Below, piece by piece: positions 8,640-17,699 of a stretch of DNA of 64,000 bases. Origin of the DNA: Shinella sp. WSJ-2. GTDB taxonomy: Bacteria; Pseudomonadota; Alphaproteobacteria; Rhizobiales; Rhizobiaceae. The stretch lies in NCBI RefSeq assembly GCF_003432075.1, contig NZ_QWBU01000003.1:62001-126000 (forward strand). The letters run 5' to 3'. Position numbers and translations under genes: made by a program. Every line of letters starts with the position of its first letter. The stretch's first letter is position 1. The notes below the pieces were generated by a model, which searched no databases, was not told where the DNA came from, and saw only the letters and a program-made list of their open reading frames with translations.

Positions 8640-9374
8640 ATGACGAAGGCAGCGACGATATCAGGCATTCTCTTCGACAAGGATGGTACGCTGCTGGACT
8701 ATGCCAAGAGCTGGATCCCGGTGAATTACGAACTCGCCCGCATCGCCGCCGCCGGTGACGCGGACCTGTCGCGCAAGCTCCTGATCGCGGGCGGCATGGA
8801 CCCGGATACCGGCTATGTCACGCCGGACAGTCTGCTTGCCGCAGGCAACACGGTGGAGATCGCCGAAGGCTTCGTCGGTGCCGGCGCACCCTTTACCATC
8901 GAGGCCCTGACCGAACTGTTCGACGGCCTCTTCGCCAAATCCTCGGAACTTGCCGTCGCCGTGACGGACCTTGCCGATTTCTTCGCCACCTTGCATGCCC
9001 GCGGCTACTGGCTCGGCGTCGCCTCTTCCGACAACGAGGCCTCGATACGTGCGACCGCCAAGCGCTTCGGTTTCGACGGCTACCTGCATTATGTCGCCGG
9101 CTATGACAGCGGCTACGGCGTCAAGCCGGAGCCCGGCATGGTGCTCGGCTTCTGCGCCGCGACCGGGCTCGAGCCGCACCAGATCGCCATGGTCGGCGAC
9201 AACAACCACGACCTCCACATGGGCCGCAGCGCCGGCACCGGCCTTACCATCGCGGTGCTGACCGGCACGGGCTCGCGGGAATCACTCTCCGCCGCCTCCG
9301 ACTATTGCCTTAACGATATCACCGAACTCGTGCCGCTCTTCCCGGAAGCCGCGGTCGCGCGCCCGGCGGCGTGA
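8640..9374 (+). CDS. HAD-superfamily phosphatase
   Basis: Haloacid-dehalogenase-type hydrolase of 244 residues, resembling phosphoglycolate phosphatase. Motif I is FDKDGTL (nucleophile Asp13, Asp15), motif II is ASSDN near residue 127, and motif III/IV is KPEPGMVLGF with MVGDNNHDLHMG near residue 188. An alpha-helical cap lies between motifs I and II. ATG at 8640 has AAGGA ten bases upstream, 14 bases after waaA. Its position between waaA and lpxK could mean a Kdo-8-phosphate or sugar phosphate role, but that is inference; substrate unknown. Confidence 0.88.
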   Translation: MTKAATISGILFDKDGTLLDYAKSWIPVNYELARIAAAGDADLSRKLLIAGGMDPDTGYVTPDSLLAAGNTVEIAEGFVGAGAPFTIEALTELFDGLFAKSSELAVAVTDLADFFATLHARGYWLGVASSDNEASIRATAKRFGFDGYLHYVAGYDSGYGVKPEPGMVLGFCAATGLEPHQIAMVGDNNHDLHMGRSAGTGLTIAVLTGTGSRESLSAASDYCLNDITELVPLFPEAAVARPAA

Positions 9375-9485
9375 GCGGTCTTTCTGCCCGTTTGAAACCG
9401 TCCTGCGCTCCCCGGCGGTTGATTTTCGCCGCCGTCTCGCGTTTTCTGCGCGTGGACCGGGCCGGGATGCTCGTGGGGAGTTGCA

Positions 9486-10535
9486 ATGGTAAGTGAAGCG
9501 CCGCCGTTCTGGTGGACGAAGGCGGACTGGCGCGCCTATGCGCTGTGGCCGGTGTCGCGCCTCTATGGGCTGATCGCCGGAAGGCGCATGCGCAACGGCC
9601 GCCGCGCCGAGGTGCCGGTGCCGGTCATCTGCGTTGGCAACTTTACCGTCGGCGGGGCCGGCAAGACGCCCACGGCCATCGCACTGGCTCGCGCGGCCAA
9701 GGCACGCGGCCTGAAACCCGGTTTCCTCTCGCGCGGCTATGGCGGCTCGCTCGACATCACCACCGTCGTCGATCCGCACCACCACCGCGCGCGCGCCGTC
9801 GGCGACGAGCCCTTGCTGCTCGCCCGCGAGGCGCTGACCGTCATTTCCCGCAAGCGCGTGAAAGGCGCGATGAAGCTGGTGGAAGAAGGCGCCGACCTGA
9901 TCATCATGGATGATGGCTTCCAGAGCGCCCGGTTGACCTTCGACTATGCGCTCGTCGTCATCGACACGCGCCGCGGCATCGGCAACGGTTATCTCGTCCC
10001 GAGTGGTCCGGTGCGCGCACCGATTGGTGAGCAGATGCGCCAGGCGAATGCGTTGCTGGCCATCGGCAATGGCGATGCCGCCGACCCGCTGATCCGCCAG
10101 GCGGCGCGCGCCGGCAAGGCGATCCATTCGGCGACGCTCGTCACCGTCGGCGCCGAGGATCTCCGGGATCGGGTCGTCATGGCCTGGTCGGGTATCGCCG
10201 ACAACGAAAAGTTCTTCCGCACGGTGGGCGAGACGGGCGCGCATCTCTATGTGTCGCGCAGCTTTCCCGATCATCATTATCTCAGCGATGACGAGGTCGA
10301 GGACCTGCTCGATCATGCGCTGGCGCATGACTACCAGCTCGTCACCACGGCCAAGGACAGCGTACGCCTAGCCGGCGGCCATGGCCGCTCGGAGGAGTTG
10401 AAGGAGAAGAGCCGGGTGATCGAGGTGGAAATCCGCTTCGACGACCCGAAGGGGCCGGATGCGATCATCGACGCGGCAATCGCCAGCGCCCGGAAGCGCA
10501 AGCTGCACCGGTTGGCGGAAAAGGATAAGGCTTAA
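9486..10535 (+). CDS. lpxK: Tetraacyldisaccharide 4'-kinase
   Basis: Membrane-associated kinase that phosphorylates the 4' position of the lipid A disaccharide, the sixth step of the Raetz pathway. The 349-residue protein contains the P-loop [18 protein letters not shown] near residue 50, [15 protein letters not shown] and IIMDDGFQS, all LpxK signatures. ATG at 9486 follows GGGGAG at good spacing. Its TAA stop and the stop of the convergent DUF2093 gene share the tetranucleotide TTAA (10532-10535), so the two messages end on each other. Confidence 0.96.
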   Translation: MVSEAPPFWWTKADWRAYALWPVSRLYGLIAGRRMRNGRRAEVPVPVICVGNFTVGGAGKTPTAIALARAAKARGLKPGFLSRGYGGSLDITTVVDPHHHRARAVGDEPLLLAREALTVISRKRVKGAMKLVEEGADLIIMDDGFQSARLTFDYALVVIDTRRGIGNGYLVPSGPVRAPIGEQMRQANALLAIGNGDAADPLIRQAARAGKAIHSATLVTVGAEDLRDRVVMAWSGIADNEKFFRTVGETGAHLYVSRSFPDHHYLSDDEVEDLLDHALAHDYQLVTTAKDSVRLAGGHGRSEELKEKSRVIEVEIRFDDPKGPDAIIDAAIASARKRKLHRLAEKDKA

Positions 10536-10768
10536 CGCTTCTGGTTCGGCAACGCGCCGGCGCGCTTTTCGGCGTCAAGCGAGGCGGCGCAGCTGGCATA
10601 GGCTTCCTGCCGCGCCACGCTCCAGTAGCGCAGTTCGTCGACGGGGATCGTCTCGCCGGTCATGGCGCAGGTGACATGCGAGCCCGGCATCAGGATCTGG
10701 AAATCGCCGTCGAGATAGCGGATCTTCGCTTCCCGGCTGCCGCCGCGGCCTTCAAAACGGTTCATCAT
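10532..10768 (-). CDS. DUF2093 domain-containing protein
   Basis: Small conserved Rhizobiales protein, 78 residues from the chosen start, function unknown. It contains [37 protein letters not shown] and [13 protein letters not shown], the pattern of DUF2093. Two adjacent Met codons (10768 and 10765) and another at 10789 are possible starts; homologues begin with MNRFEG, so I chose 10768. The pair of cysteines (Cys-Ala-Met and near residue 50) does not form a clear metal site. It lies between lpxK (convergent, overlapping stops) and mutL (upstream on the same strand, 73 bases away). Confidence 0.82.
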   Translation of the reverse strand: MMNRFEGRGGSREAKIRYLDGDFQILMPGSHVTCAMTGETIPVDELRYWSVARQEAYASCAASLDAEKRAGALPNQKR

Positions 10769-10841
10769 CGATTTCAGTATCCGTCTCATGTGATGCCTAT
10801 GCCATATCGCGGCGAAGGCCAAAATTCCAGTGCTTTCCGGT

Positions 10842-12647
10842 TCAGCTTCGGCCGAACAGCCGCTCGATGTCGGAAAGCTTCAGCTCGATATAGGTCGGCC
10901 GGCCGTGGTTGCACTGGCCGGAGCCGGGCGTCGCCTCCATCTGGCGCAGCAGCGCGTTCATCTCCTCCGGCCGCATGCGCCTGCCGGAGCGCACCGAACC
11001 GTGGCAGGCCATGGTCGCGGCGAGATAGTCGAGCTTGGCTTTCAGCCCGCTTGCCGTGTCCCATTCGGCAAGCTCGTCGGCCAGCTGGCGGATGAGGCCA
11101 GCCGCATCCATCTCACCGAGCATGGCCGGCGTCTCGCGCACCGCAATCGCCCCCGGCCCGAAGCGCTCGATGCCGAGGCCAAGCCTGGCGAATTCGTCGG
11201 CATGGGCGACCAGCCGGTCGCAATCGTCCTCCGGCAGGTCGACGATCTCGGGGATCAGCAGAGCCTGCGCCGGCACGGCGCGCGCATGCAGCGCATTGCG
11301 CATCGCTTCGAAGACGAGGCGTTCATGCGCCGCGTGCTGGTCGACGATCACGAGGCCGTTTTCCGTTTGCGCGATGATGTAATTCTCATGCAGCTGCGCG
11401 CGGGCCGCCCCGAGAGGATGGTTCTGCGGCTGCTCTTCTTCGCGGGTGGGGGAGGCTTGTGTGAAAACCGGTTCGCTGCGGGCGGAGGGGCTGGCGAATT
11501 CGGCGAAGCCCGCCTGCTGTTCGCGGAAGGATGTTGCCGGTGCCGCTGCGTGAGCGAAAGGCCGGTAGGGCGAGGCGGACGGGGTCCAGGGCGTGGACGG
11601 CCGCTGCGCTTCGGGCCGGAAGGCGCGCATCAGGCCGGCGGCGCCTGTCGTGGAGGCGCGGTCGCCTTCGCGGGCGAGCGCTTCGCGGATCGCACCGATG
11701 ATCAGGCCGCGCACCAGGCCGGGATCGCGGAAGCGCACGTCGGATTTCGCCGGATGCACGTTGACGTCGACCAGCGCCGGATCGATGTCGATGGCGAGCA
11801 CCGCGACGGGGTAGCGCCCGTGCGGAATGGTCTCGGCATAGGCGGCGCGCAGCGCCGACCAGATCAGCTTGTCCTGCACCGGCCGCCCGTTGACGAAGGC
11901 GAACTGGTTGAGGCTGTTGCCGCGGTTGAAGGTCGGCACGCCGGCAAAGCCGGTCAGCCGCACGCCTTCGCGCTCGGCCTCGATCTCGATGGCATTGTCG
12001 CGGAAATCGCGGCCGAGCACCTGCGCGATGCGGGCAAGCCGGTCCGTCCCGGTCGCCGGGAATTCCAGCGTCGTGCGGTCGGAGCCGGAGAGAACGAAAC
12101 GCACATGCGGGAAGGCGATCGCCATGCGCCGCACCACGTCCGAGATCGCCGAGGCCTCGGCCTTCTCGCTCTTCAGGAATTTCAGGCGGGCGGGCGTCGC
12201 GAAGAACAGGTCGCGCACTTCCACCACGGTGCCGCGGTTGGCCGCCGCCGGACGCACCGGCTCCACCTTTCCGCCGGTCACGCTGATCTCCGCCCCTTCG
12301 CCGGCCTCGGCCGTGCGGCTCAAGAGCGTAAGCCGCGCCACCGAGCCGATCGAGGGCAGGGCTTCGCCACGGAAACCCAGCGTGCGGATGTCGGTGAGAT
12401 CCTGGTCGAGCTTGGAAGTGCAGTGCCGGCGGATCGCAAGTTCCAGATCGGCAGGCCCCATGCCGCCACCATTGTCGGTGACGCGCAGCAGCGTCTTGCC
12501 GCCGCCGGCCGTGGCGATCTCGATGCGTGTCGCCCCGGCATCCAGCGCATTCTCGATCAGCTCCTTGGCGGCGCTCGCCGGGCGTTCGATCACTTCGCCG
12601 GCGGCGATCTGGTTGATGAGGGTTTCGGAAAGCTGCCTGATGGTCAT
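10842..12647 (-). CDS. mutL: DNA mismatch repair protein MutL
   Basis: Mismatch repair ATPase and strand-nicking partner of MutS, 601 residues. N-terminal GHKL ATPase motifs: [35 protein letters not shown] and [12 protein letters not shown]. The C-terminal domain carries [12 protein letters not shown], which fits the DQHA-x2-E-x4-E endonuclease motif, plus [12 protein letters not shown] and [11 protein letters not shown], so this MutL probably nicks DNA itself and does not need MutH. Start is ATG 12647 (MTIRQLSE); the 21 upstream codons are Arg-rich and not conserved. mutS is not in the window. The central linker (about residues 330-410) is variable and Ala/Ser/Pro-rich, as usual. Confidence 0.96.
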   Translation of the reverse strand: MTIRQLSETLINQIAAGEVIERPASAAKELIENALDAGATRIEIATAGGGKTLLRVTDNGGGMGPADLELAIRRHCTSKLDQDLTDIRTLGFRGEALPSIGSVARLTLLSRTAEAGEGAEISVTGGKVEPVRPAAANRGTVVEVRDLFFATPARLKFLKSEKAEASAISDVVRRMAIAFPHVRFVLSGSDRTTLEFPATGTDRLARIAQVLGRDFRDNAIEIEAEREGVRLTGFAGVPTFNRGNSLNQFAFVNGRPVQDKLIWSALRAAYAETIPHGRYPVAVLAIDIDPALVDVNVHPAKSDVRFRDPGLVRGLIIGAIREALAREGDRASTTGAAGLMRAFRPEAQRPSTPWTPSASPYRPFAHAAAPATSFREQQAGFAEFASPSARSEPVFTQASPTREEEQPQNHPLGAARAQLHENYIIAQTENGLVIVDQHAAHERLVFEAMRNALHARAVPAQALLIPEIVDLPEDDCDRLVAHADEFARLGLGIERFGPGAIAVRETPAMLGEMDAAGLIRQLADELAEWDTASGLKAKLDYLAATMACHGSVRSGRRMRPEEMNALLRQMEATPGSGQCNHGRPTYIELKLSDIERLFGRS

Positions 12648-12733
12648 GCCGCCATTTTCGCGGATTCGCCGCCGTCCCGCCAGTGGCCGCCGCCGCTTAT
12701 CCCGGCTCATCCCGCATAACCGGCTGAAATCGT

Positions 12734-12748
12734 TTAATCAGGCTTTAA
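12734..12748 (+). promoter_or_regulatory. Candidate CtrA-type box TTAA-N7-TTAA
   Basis: The string TTAATCAGGCTTTAA fits the alphaproteobacterial CtrA consensus TTAA-N7-TTAA exactly. It lies in the 265-base divergent region between mutL (start 12647) and the PAS/receiver gene (start 12913), about 165 bases upstream of the latter. Seen directly; binding by CtrA is inferred. Confidence 0.4.
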
Positions 12749-12912
12749 TAAAATGCTGCGAACGTGCATCTGCGCTTGTATGACCGCAAGCTTGCCGGGG
12801 TCTCCCGGTGGACGATTTCAGCGTCGCTGGCCGCTGTCATTCCCGATGTCCCAAGGCGTTTGCGCGCCGTTCAGCATGTTCACGGGAATGCCAGACAGGC
12901 GAGGACTGCCAC

Positions 12913-14652
12913 ATGAATGATGTAGCGTCGTCAGACGCGCACATCCGGCTGGGAATGCTCGAGGCCGTGTGCGATACCCTCGCCGCCGCCGTGATCGTCT
13001 ATGACAAGAACGATTGCCTCGTCTTCGCCAGCCGCCAGGTCCTGCGCTATTTTCCCATTCATGCCGATACGCTGAAACCCGGCACGCGCCTGCGCGACGT
13101 GCTCGGCGCGATCTTCGATACCGGCGTTCGCTACGGCATTCCCCCGGAACAGCGCCACAAGGCGGTCAACCGCGAGGAATGGGTTTCCACGCAGATTTCC
13201 GTGCACTGGCGCGAACAATATGATGCGGTTGAACGGCTGAGCCGCGACCGCTGGCTGCATTTCCGCAAGCGCCGCCTGCCGAACGGCTACAACGTCACCA
13301 CATTGGTCGATGTCTCCGAGCAGAAGAAGCAGGAAGAGCAGTGGCGCTCCGATCTCGACCGCATCGCGCTGACGGAAGCGATCCTCGAGACGCTGCCGTC
13401 GCCCGTCATCGTCAAGGATCGCAACCTCGCCTATATTGCGGCCAACAAGGCCTTCTGCACCATCTACAACGCCACGCCTGAGGGCATTCTCGGCCGCACG
13501 GTGTGGGATCTGGCGGATGCGGAAAACGCCGAGCGTATCGAGCGCAGCGACCGCCACGTGCTGGAGACGGGCGAGCCTTTTCTGCTGCCCGAGCACGTCA
13601 TCCGCGCGGACGGATCCGATCTCTACATCCTGACCCGCAAGCACCGCATCGGCGCGCCGGGTCATCACGTCGTCGTGACGATCATGGACGATGTGACGGC
13701 GCTGGTCGCCGGTGGCGGCGCTGCGACCGACGGCGAGGACGCTTTTTTGCGCGTAGCGGGCGGCTTCGTCGAAGGGCAGAACTGCTTCGATCCGGTGCGC
13801 GATGCCGAACGCCGTCTTCTGCTGGAACAGCTCGGCGCGGACGACCTGCGCGGCGTGCCCGCTAAGCGCGTGCTGGTCGCCACGACCAACACGCGCATCG
13901 AGGACATTCTCGTCGGCGAGTTCAAAGCACGTGGCGGCGATTGCTGCGCGGTGCGCAGCCGCCATGAATTCGAGAGCTTCCTGGCGCTCGCCGCAAAGCA
14001 CGACGTTGCAATCGATCTCATCATTCTCGACGACAATATGCCGGATCACGAGGCTATGGCCGGCAACAGCCATGGCATCGCCACGCGGACGATCACGCCC
14101 GGCGGCATCGGCCCGGATTTCATGCGCGTGCTGGTCGAGGAACATGAGCTGTTGTCGGAAAACGATTCACCGCTCGGCGACATCGTTACCCCGGTTTCTC
14201 TCTCCGACGACTGGTATATTGCGACCGATATCACCGCCATGCTGCCGGCCGCCGTGGGCGATATCGACGTGCTCGTGGCCGAAGACAACCAGATCAACCA
14301 GTTCGTCTTCTCGCAGATTCTCGAAGGCCTCGGCATCTCGCACCGCATCGCCGAGAATGGCGAGGAGGCGGTGATGCTCTGGCGCAAACATCAGCCCCGT
14401 CTCGTCTTGATGGATATCTCCATGCCCGTGATGAACGGCATCGATGCGGCCAAGGAAATCCGGCAAGCGGAGGAGCTGACCGGAACCCATACGCCCATCG
14501 TGGCCGTCACCGCCCAGGCGCTCAATGTCGACATGCAGAACTGTATGGATGCCGGCATGGACGACTACATCACCAAGCCGGTCAGCCCGGATATGATCGA
14601 AGGGATTTATCGGCGCTATGCCGCCGGGAAGCTGGAGAAGTCTGTCGCGTAG
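12913..14652 (+). CDS. PAS-PAS-pseudoreceiver-receiver signalling protein without kinase domain
   Basis: Cytoplasmic signalling protein of 579 residues. PAS 1 spans about residues 15-125 (LAAAVIVYDKNDCLVFASRQ), PAS 2 about 155-260 (LETLPSPVIVKDRNLAYIAA). Residues about 318-450 resemble a receiver (RVLVATTNTRIEDIL, then DLIILDDNMP) but the N-terminal acidic pair is replaced by TTN, so it is probably a pseudoreceiver. Residues about 451-570 are a complete receiver: VLVAEDNQINQFVFSQILEG, phospho-acceptor Asp in LVLMDISMPVMNG, VAVTAQAL and the lysine in DDYITKPVS. No DHp/HATPase region exists between PAS and receiver modules. ATG 12913 has GAGGA eight bases upstream; the longer in-frame extension from 12808 is rejected. 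A CtrA-like box lies upstream. Likely a phosphorelay acceptor with a sensor input; partner unknown. Confidence 0.85.
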   Translation: MNDVASSDAHIRLGMLEAVCDTLAAAVIVYDKNDCLVFASRQVLRYFPIHADTLKPGTRLRDVLGAIFDTGVRYGIPPEQRHKAVNREEWVSTQISVHWREQYDAVERLSRDRWLHFRKRRLPNGYNVTTLVDVSEQKKQEEQWRSDLDRIALTEAILETLPSPVIVKDRNLAYIAANKAFCTIYNATPEGILGRTVWDLADAENAERIERSDRHVLETGEPFLLPEHVIRADGSDLYILTRKHRIGAPGHHVVVTIMDDVTALVAGGGAATDGEDAFLRVAGGFVEGQNCFDPVRDAERRLLLEQLGADDLRGVPAKRVLVATTNTRIEDILVGEFKARGGDCCAVRSRHEFESFLALAAKHDVAIDLIILDDNMPDHEAMAGNSHGIATRTITPGGIGPDFMRVLVEEHELLSENDSPLGDIVTPVSLSDDWYIATDITAMLPAAVGDIDVLVAEDNQINQFVFSQILEGLGISHRIAENGEEAVMLWRKHQPRLVLMDISMPVMNGIDAAKEIRQAEELTGTHTPIVAVTAQALNVDMQNCMDAGMDDYITKPVSPDMIEGIYRRYAAGKLEKSVA

Positions 14653-14729
14653 AGCATTTTGGCCAAAGCAAGGTCGCTGCGGCGTCGGAGGACCCGGAAA
14701 TGCTCGAGGCAAGTTCCGCGAAAGCGGAA
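14652..14729. repeat. Palindromic intergenic element, rhizobial type
   Basis: Immediately after the stop of the PAS/receiver gene, arms GAGCATTT (14652-14659) and AAATGCTC (14698-14705) enclose a GC-rich centre; next to it TTCCGC-GAAA-GCGGAA (14714-14729) forms a tight GNRA-loop hairpin. From memory, GAGCATTTT palindromes are scattered through rhizobial intergenic DNA. The hairpin may also end transcription, although no U-run follows. Confidence 0.5.
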
Positions 14730-14832
14730 AGCTTTAGGTTGAGGATATCGGGTCAACTCCCCAGATTTGGGGAGGCCGGTGAGCAGGACTGACGATCGTT
14801 TGCTATGTTTTTGTTAACGGACATGGCGCATC

Positions 14833-16236
14833 GTGAAGCGGTCTTCGGAGGTTGAGTGCAAGTACGGGAAATCATTGATGAAGTCTGCTGATCATTCGGC
14901 CCTGGATGTTTCCCAGACTGACCTCCATGCCATGGCCTATACCGACCCGCTGACCGGGCTCGGCAATCTCTACCGCTTGCGCGACAAGGTTCGCCAGATC
15001 GCCAAGGAGCGTGAGGAGGACCCGGCTCCCTTCGCCATCGGCATTGCCAATCTCGACGGTTTCAAGCCCATCAACGATCTGTTCGGCCCGCGTGCCGGCG
15101 ACGAGATCCTTTGTCAGGTCGCCCATCGCCTCAAGGCCTGCATTCCAGATGGCGCCACCGTCACGCGCCATGGCGGCGACGAGTTCGCCTTCGTGCTGCC
15201 GCTGGTCTTCGAGCGCAAGGGTGCGGAGAAGATCGGCCAGATGCTGCGCGAGGTGCTGTCCGCCCCCTTCGATCTCGGCGATCGCAACGTGCGCCTTTCG
15301 GCCTCCTTCGGCTTTGCCATTTATCCCTTTGCGGGCGAGGATTTCACGGAATTGCTGAAGAGCGCCGATACAGCGCTTTACCGTTCCAAGCGGCGCGGCC
15401 GCGGCCAGATCACCGTCTATTCGCAGGAAATCGCCCAGGAGATGAAGCGCGCGACGCAGCTCGAACAGGCGCTGCGCAATGCCATCATCGCCAATGAGGT
15501 GGACGTGCATTTCCAGCCGATCGTCAGCCTGCGCGACGATACGGTGGTCGGTTTCGAAGCGCTCGCCCGCTGGTGCGATGCCGATCTCGGTTATGTCTCG
15601 CCGGCGCTTTTCGTGCCGCTGGCCGAAGAGCGCGGCTTCATCGATGCGCTGTCCGATACGCTGCTGCGCAAGGCGGCCGAGGCGGCGCTGTCCTGGCCGA
15701 AGGAGCTGTTCCTTTCCTTCAACCTCTCATCTGCGCAGCTGATGGATCCGAAGACGGCTTTCAACACGCTCGCCATCCTCAACCGCGTCGGGCTCGACCC
15801 GCGCCGGCTGGAGCTGGAGATCACCGAAACCGCCGTCATGACGGATGCGGATACGGCCCAGAAGATCGTCGGTGAACTGCGTGCCGCCGGCGTGCGCATC
15901 TCGCTCGACGATTTCGGCACGGGCCAGTCGAGCCTCGGACGGCTGCGCGATTTCACCTTCGACAAGGTGAAGATCGACCGCGCCTTCGTCTCGCGCATCT
16001 CCAACGACAAGGCGTCAGAACACATCATCAAGGCGATCGTCGCCATGTGTGAGGGTCTCGACCTTGCGGTCGTCGCCGAGGGCATCGAGGACTTCTCCGA
16101 GGCGCTGAAGCTCAAGGCGCTCGGCTGCGGCATGGGGCAGGGCTATTTCTACGGCAAGCCGGCCGATGCCGTCGCCACCATGCGCTACCTCGCCGACCGC
16201 TACGTCACGGTCGAGGGCCGTGCCGCTTCCGCCTGA
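14833..16236 (+). CDS. GGDEF-EAL bifunctional c-di-GMP protein
   Basis: Cyclic-di-GMP turnover protein of 467 residues without membrane segments or a recognised sensor domain. Diguanylate cyclase domain about residues 35-205, with ANLDGFKPINDLFG and an intact HGGDEF near residue 113; no RxxD inhibitory site precedes it. Phosphodiesterase domain about 220-460, with FEALARW near residue 240, ELEITETAVM, ISLDDFGTGQSSLG, KIDRAFV, VVAEGIED and GQGYFYGKP, so all EAL catalytic residues appear present. GTG at 14833 gives the longest frame; ATG 14878 (MKSADHS) is an equally plausible start, and neither has a strong ribosome site. Downstream is a PilZ effector gene, giving a local c-di-GMP make/break/read set. 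Confidence 0.92.
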   Translation: MKRSSEVECKYGKSLMKSADHSALDVSQTDLHAMAYTDPLTGLGNLYRLRDKVRQIAKEREEDPAPFAIGIANLDGFKPINDLFGPRAGDEILCQVAHRLKACIPDGATVTRHGGDEFAFVLPLVFERKGAEKIGQMLREVLSAPFDLGDRNVRLSASFGFAIYPFAGEDFTELLKSADTALYRSKRRGRGQITVYSQEIAQEMKRATQLEQALRNAIIANEVDVHFQPIVSLRDDTVVGFEALARWCDADLGYVSPALFVPLAEERGFIDALSDTLLRKAAEAALSWPKELFLSFNLSSAQLMDPKTAFNTLAILNRVGLDPRRLELEITETAVMTDADTAQKIVGELRAAGVRISLDDFGTGQSSLGRLRDFTFDKVKIDRAFVSRISNDKASEHIIKAIVAMCEGLDLAVVAEGIEDFSEALKLKALGCGMGQGYFYGKPADAVATMRYLADRYVTVEGRAASA

Positions 16237-16345
16237 GGCGTCCCCAAATATGTCACTTCCTTAAAATTGTCGGCTTCCGCTTAGCGGGAACGAAAATACT
16301 CCCGGTTATGCTCCCAGCAGAAAGAACAATTGGGGGTTAACAGGG

Positions 16346-16681
16346 ATGGCGACCATCAAGGACATGCCCGTCAGGGGAAACGATCGTTCCAGGGTTCGCA
16401 TTTTTGCCAATGTCCAGGTCATGCACCAATCCTCGCGGGCGCGCGTCGTCGATCTCTCGCCGACCGGCATGGCCTTCGACCTGGAAAAGCCGCTCCAGGC
16501 CATGCCCGGCCAGATGGTGACGATCGAGAGCGAGGAACTCGGCCGTCTCAGCGGCACCGTGCGCTGGTACTCCAACGGCCGTCTCGGCATCCAGTACAAG
16601 CTGTCGACCAATGCGCTTGCGCAAATCACCTCCTATTTCCGCTTCTTCCACGAAGAGGTGAAACCGGTCCTGCGCCGCTAG
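16346..16681 (+). CDS. PilZ domain protein (c-di-GMP effector)
   Basis: Single-domain PilZ protein of 111 residues. The c-di-GMP-binding motifs are both visible: RSRVR (RxxxR) near residue 15 and DLSPTGM ((D/N)xSxxG) near residue 38. It follows the GGDEF-EAL gene by 109 bases and has its own AT-richer upstream region with a GGGGTTAACAGGG ribosome-site area. Its stop is only three bases from the stop of the convergent LysR gene. The output (motility, polysaccharide or other) cannot be read from the sequence. Confidence 0.9.
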   Translation: MATIKDMPVRGNDRSRVRIFANVQVMHQSSRARVVDLSPTGMAFDLEKPLQAMPGQMVTIESEELGRLSGTVRWYSNGRLGIQYKLSTNALAQITSYFRFFHEEVKPVLRR

Positions 16682-16684
16682 GTC

Positions 16685-17611
16685 TTACAAGGTGGCCTCG
16701 CGGCTCAGCCGTCCTTCCTCCACCAGCCAGTCGCGCACGCGGCGCGCCGGGCCATTGAGTTCGCGTGAGCGCGGCCAGACGACGTAAAAGCCCTCGGTGA
16801 GTTCCAGCGAATGGCCGCCGACGGGAACGAGGGCGCCGGAGCGCACCTGACCCTCGATGAGGTGACGCCAGCCGAGCGCCACGCCTTCGCCCGCCAGCAC
16901 CGCCTGGATGACCAGCACATAATCGTTGATGGCGAGCCGCCGCGCCTGCGCGGGATAACGCACGCCCGCACTTGCGAACCATTCCGGCCACTTGCAGGCC
17001 GCACGCACCGGCTCTTCCAAATGGATCAGCGGCAGTTTCAACAGCTCCTCCGGCGTCTTCGGATGCCCGCGGCTTTCCACGAAGGCGGGGCTTGCGACGG
17101 CCGTTATCACTTCCGGCGCTAGCAACGCGGCGTGGTAGCGCGGCCATTTCGCCGGGTCGCCGCCGCGGATGCCGAGCGGGATCGTCTCTTCGTCGAGATC
17201 GAGGTCGCGCACGCTGGTCTGGATTCTGAGGTCGATATCCGGCAGGTCGGCGCGCAGCTTGGCAAGCCGCGGCAGCATCCACATCGAGGCGAAGGCGGTG
17301 GAGGCCGAGAGCGTCACATTGGCCTCGCGGCCCTTGGCCCTGATATCCTCCGCCGATTTCTGGATGCGCGACAGGCCGAGCGTCACATCGGCATGGAAGC
17401 GCTCGCCGGCATCGGTCAGTTCCACGGCGCGGTGGACGCGATGGAAGAGCGCCACGCCCAGCTGTTCCTCCAGATTGCGCACCGCATAGGAGACGGCCGC
17501 CTGCGTCATGCCGAGCTCATGGGCGGCGCGCGTGAAATTCTGGTGCCGCCCGGCGGCCTCGAAGATAATGAGGCTGGAGGCGGAGGGGAGCAGGCGGCGC
17601 AAAGTTTCCAT
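16685..17611 (-). CDS. LysR-family transcriptional regulator (GcvA-like)
   Basis: DNA-binding regulator of 308 residues with the winged helix at residues about 14-72 (FEAAGRHQNFTRAAHELGMT, QAAVSYAVRNLEEQLGVALF) and a periplasmic-binding-fold effector domain after about residue 95. The HTH wording is closest to the GcvA branch. It is divergent from the MttB-family gene, so it probably controls that gene in response to a methylated amine or its product (inference). The ATG at 17611 has no visible Shine-Dalgarno sequence and abuts a T-N11-A dyad, which suggests autoregulation and perhaps a leaderless message. Confidence 0.9.
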   Translation of the reverse strand: METLRRLLPSASSLIIFEAAGRHQNFTRAAHELGMTQAAVSYAVRNLEEQLGVALFHRVHRAVELTDAGERFHADVTLGLSRIQKSAEDIRAKGREANVTLSASTAFASMWMLPRLAKLRADLPDIDLRIQTSVRDLDLDEETIPLGIRGGDPAKWPRYHAALLAPEVITAVASPAFVESRGHPKTPEELLKLPLIHLEEPVRAACKWPEWFASAGVRYPAQARRLAINDYVLVIQAVLAGEGVALGWRHLIEGQVRSGALVPVGGHSLELTEGFYVVWPRSRELNGPARRVRDWLVEEGRLSREATL

Positions 17612-17624
17612 AAATCAAGCTTAT
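17610..17624. promoter_or_regulatory. Candidate LysR-type operator (ATAA-N7-TTAT, T-N11-A)
   Basis: ATAAATCAAGCTTAT is an interrupted palindrome containing the T-N11-A core typical of LysR-type recognition boxes. It lies in the 88-base region between the LysR gene and the MttB-family gene and overlaps the LysR start codon by two bases, a good position for autorepression. Seen in sequence; binding is inferred. Confidence 0.5.
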
Positions 17625-17699
17625 CGTGTCGAACAATTTTTTCCAGCGTTACAGCGCTCTTTTTCACGCTTAGCCTCACTTCCAATTATGGAGGTCATC

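Noticed and set aside
10830-12719. A 629-codon plus-strand frame opposite mutL
   Set aside because: mutL motifs are unambiguous on the other strand; this frame has no recognisable domain.
16287-16312. GGAAC upstream of the PilZ gene as a possible stress promoter
   Set aside because: No CGTT at 16 or 17 bases; the nearest GTT is at 13 bases.
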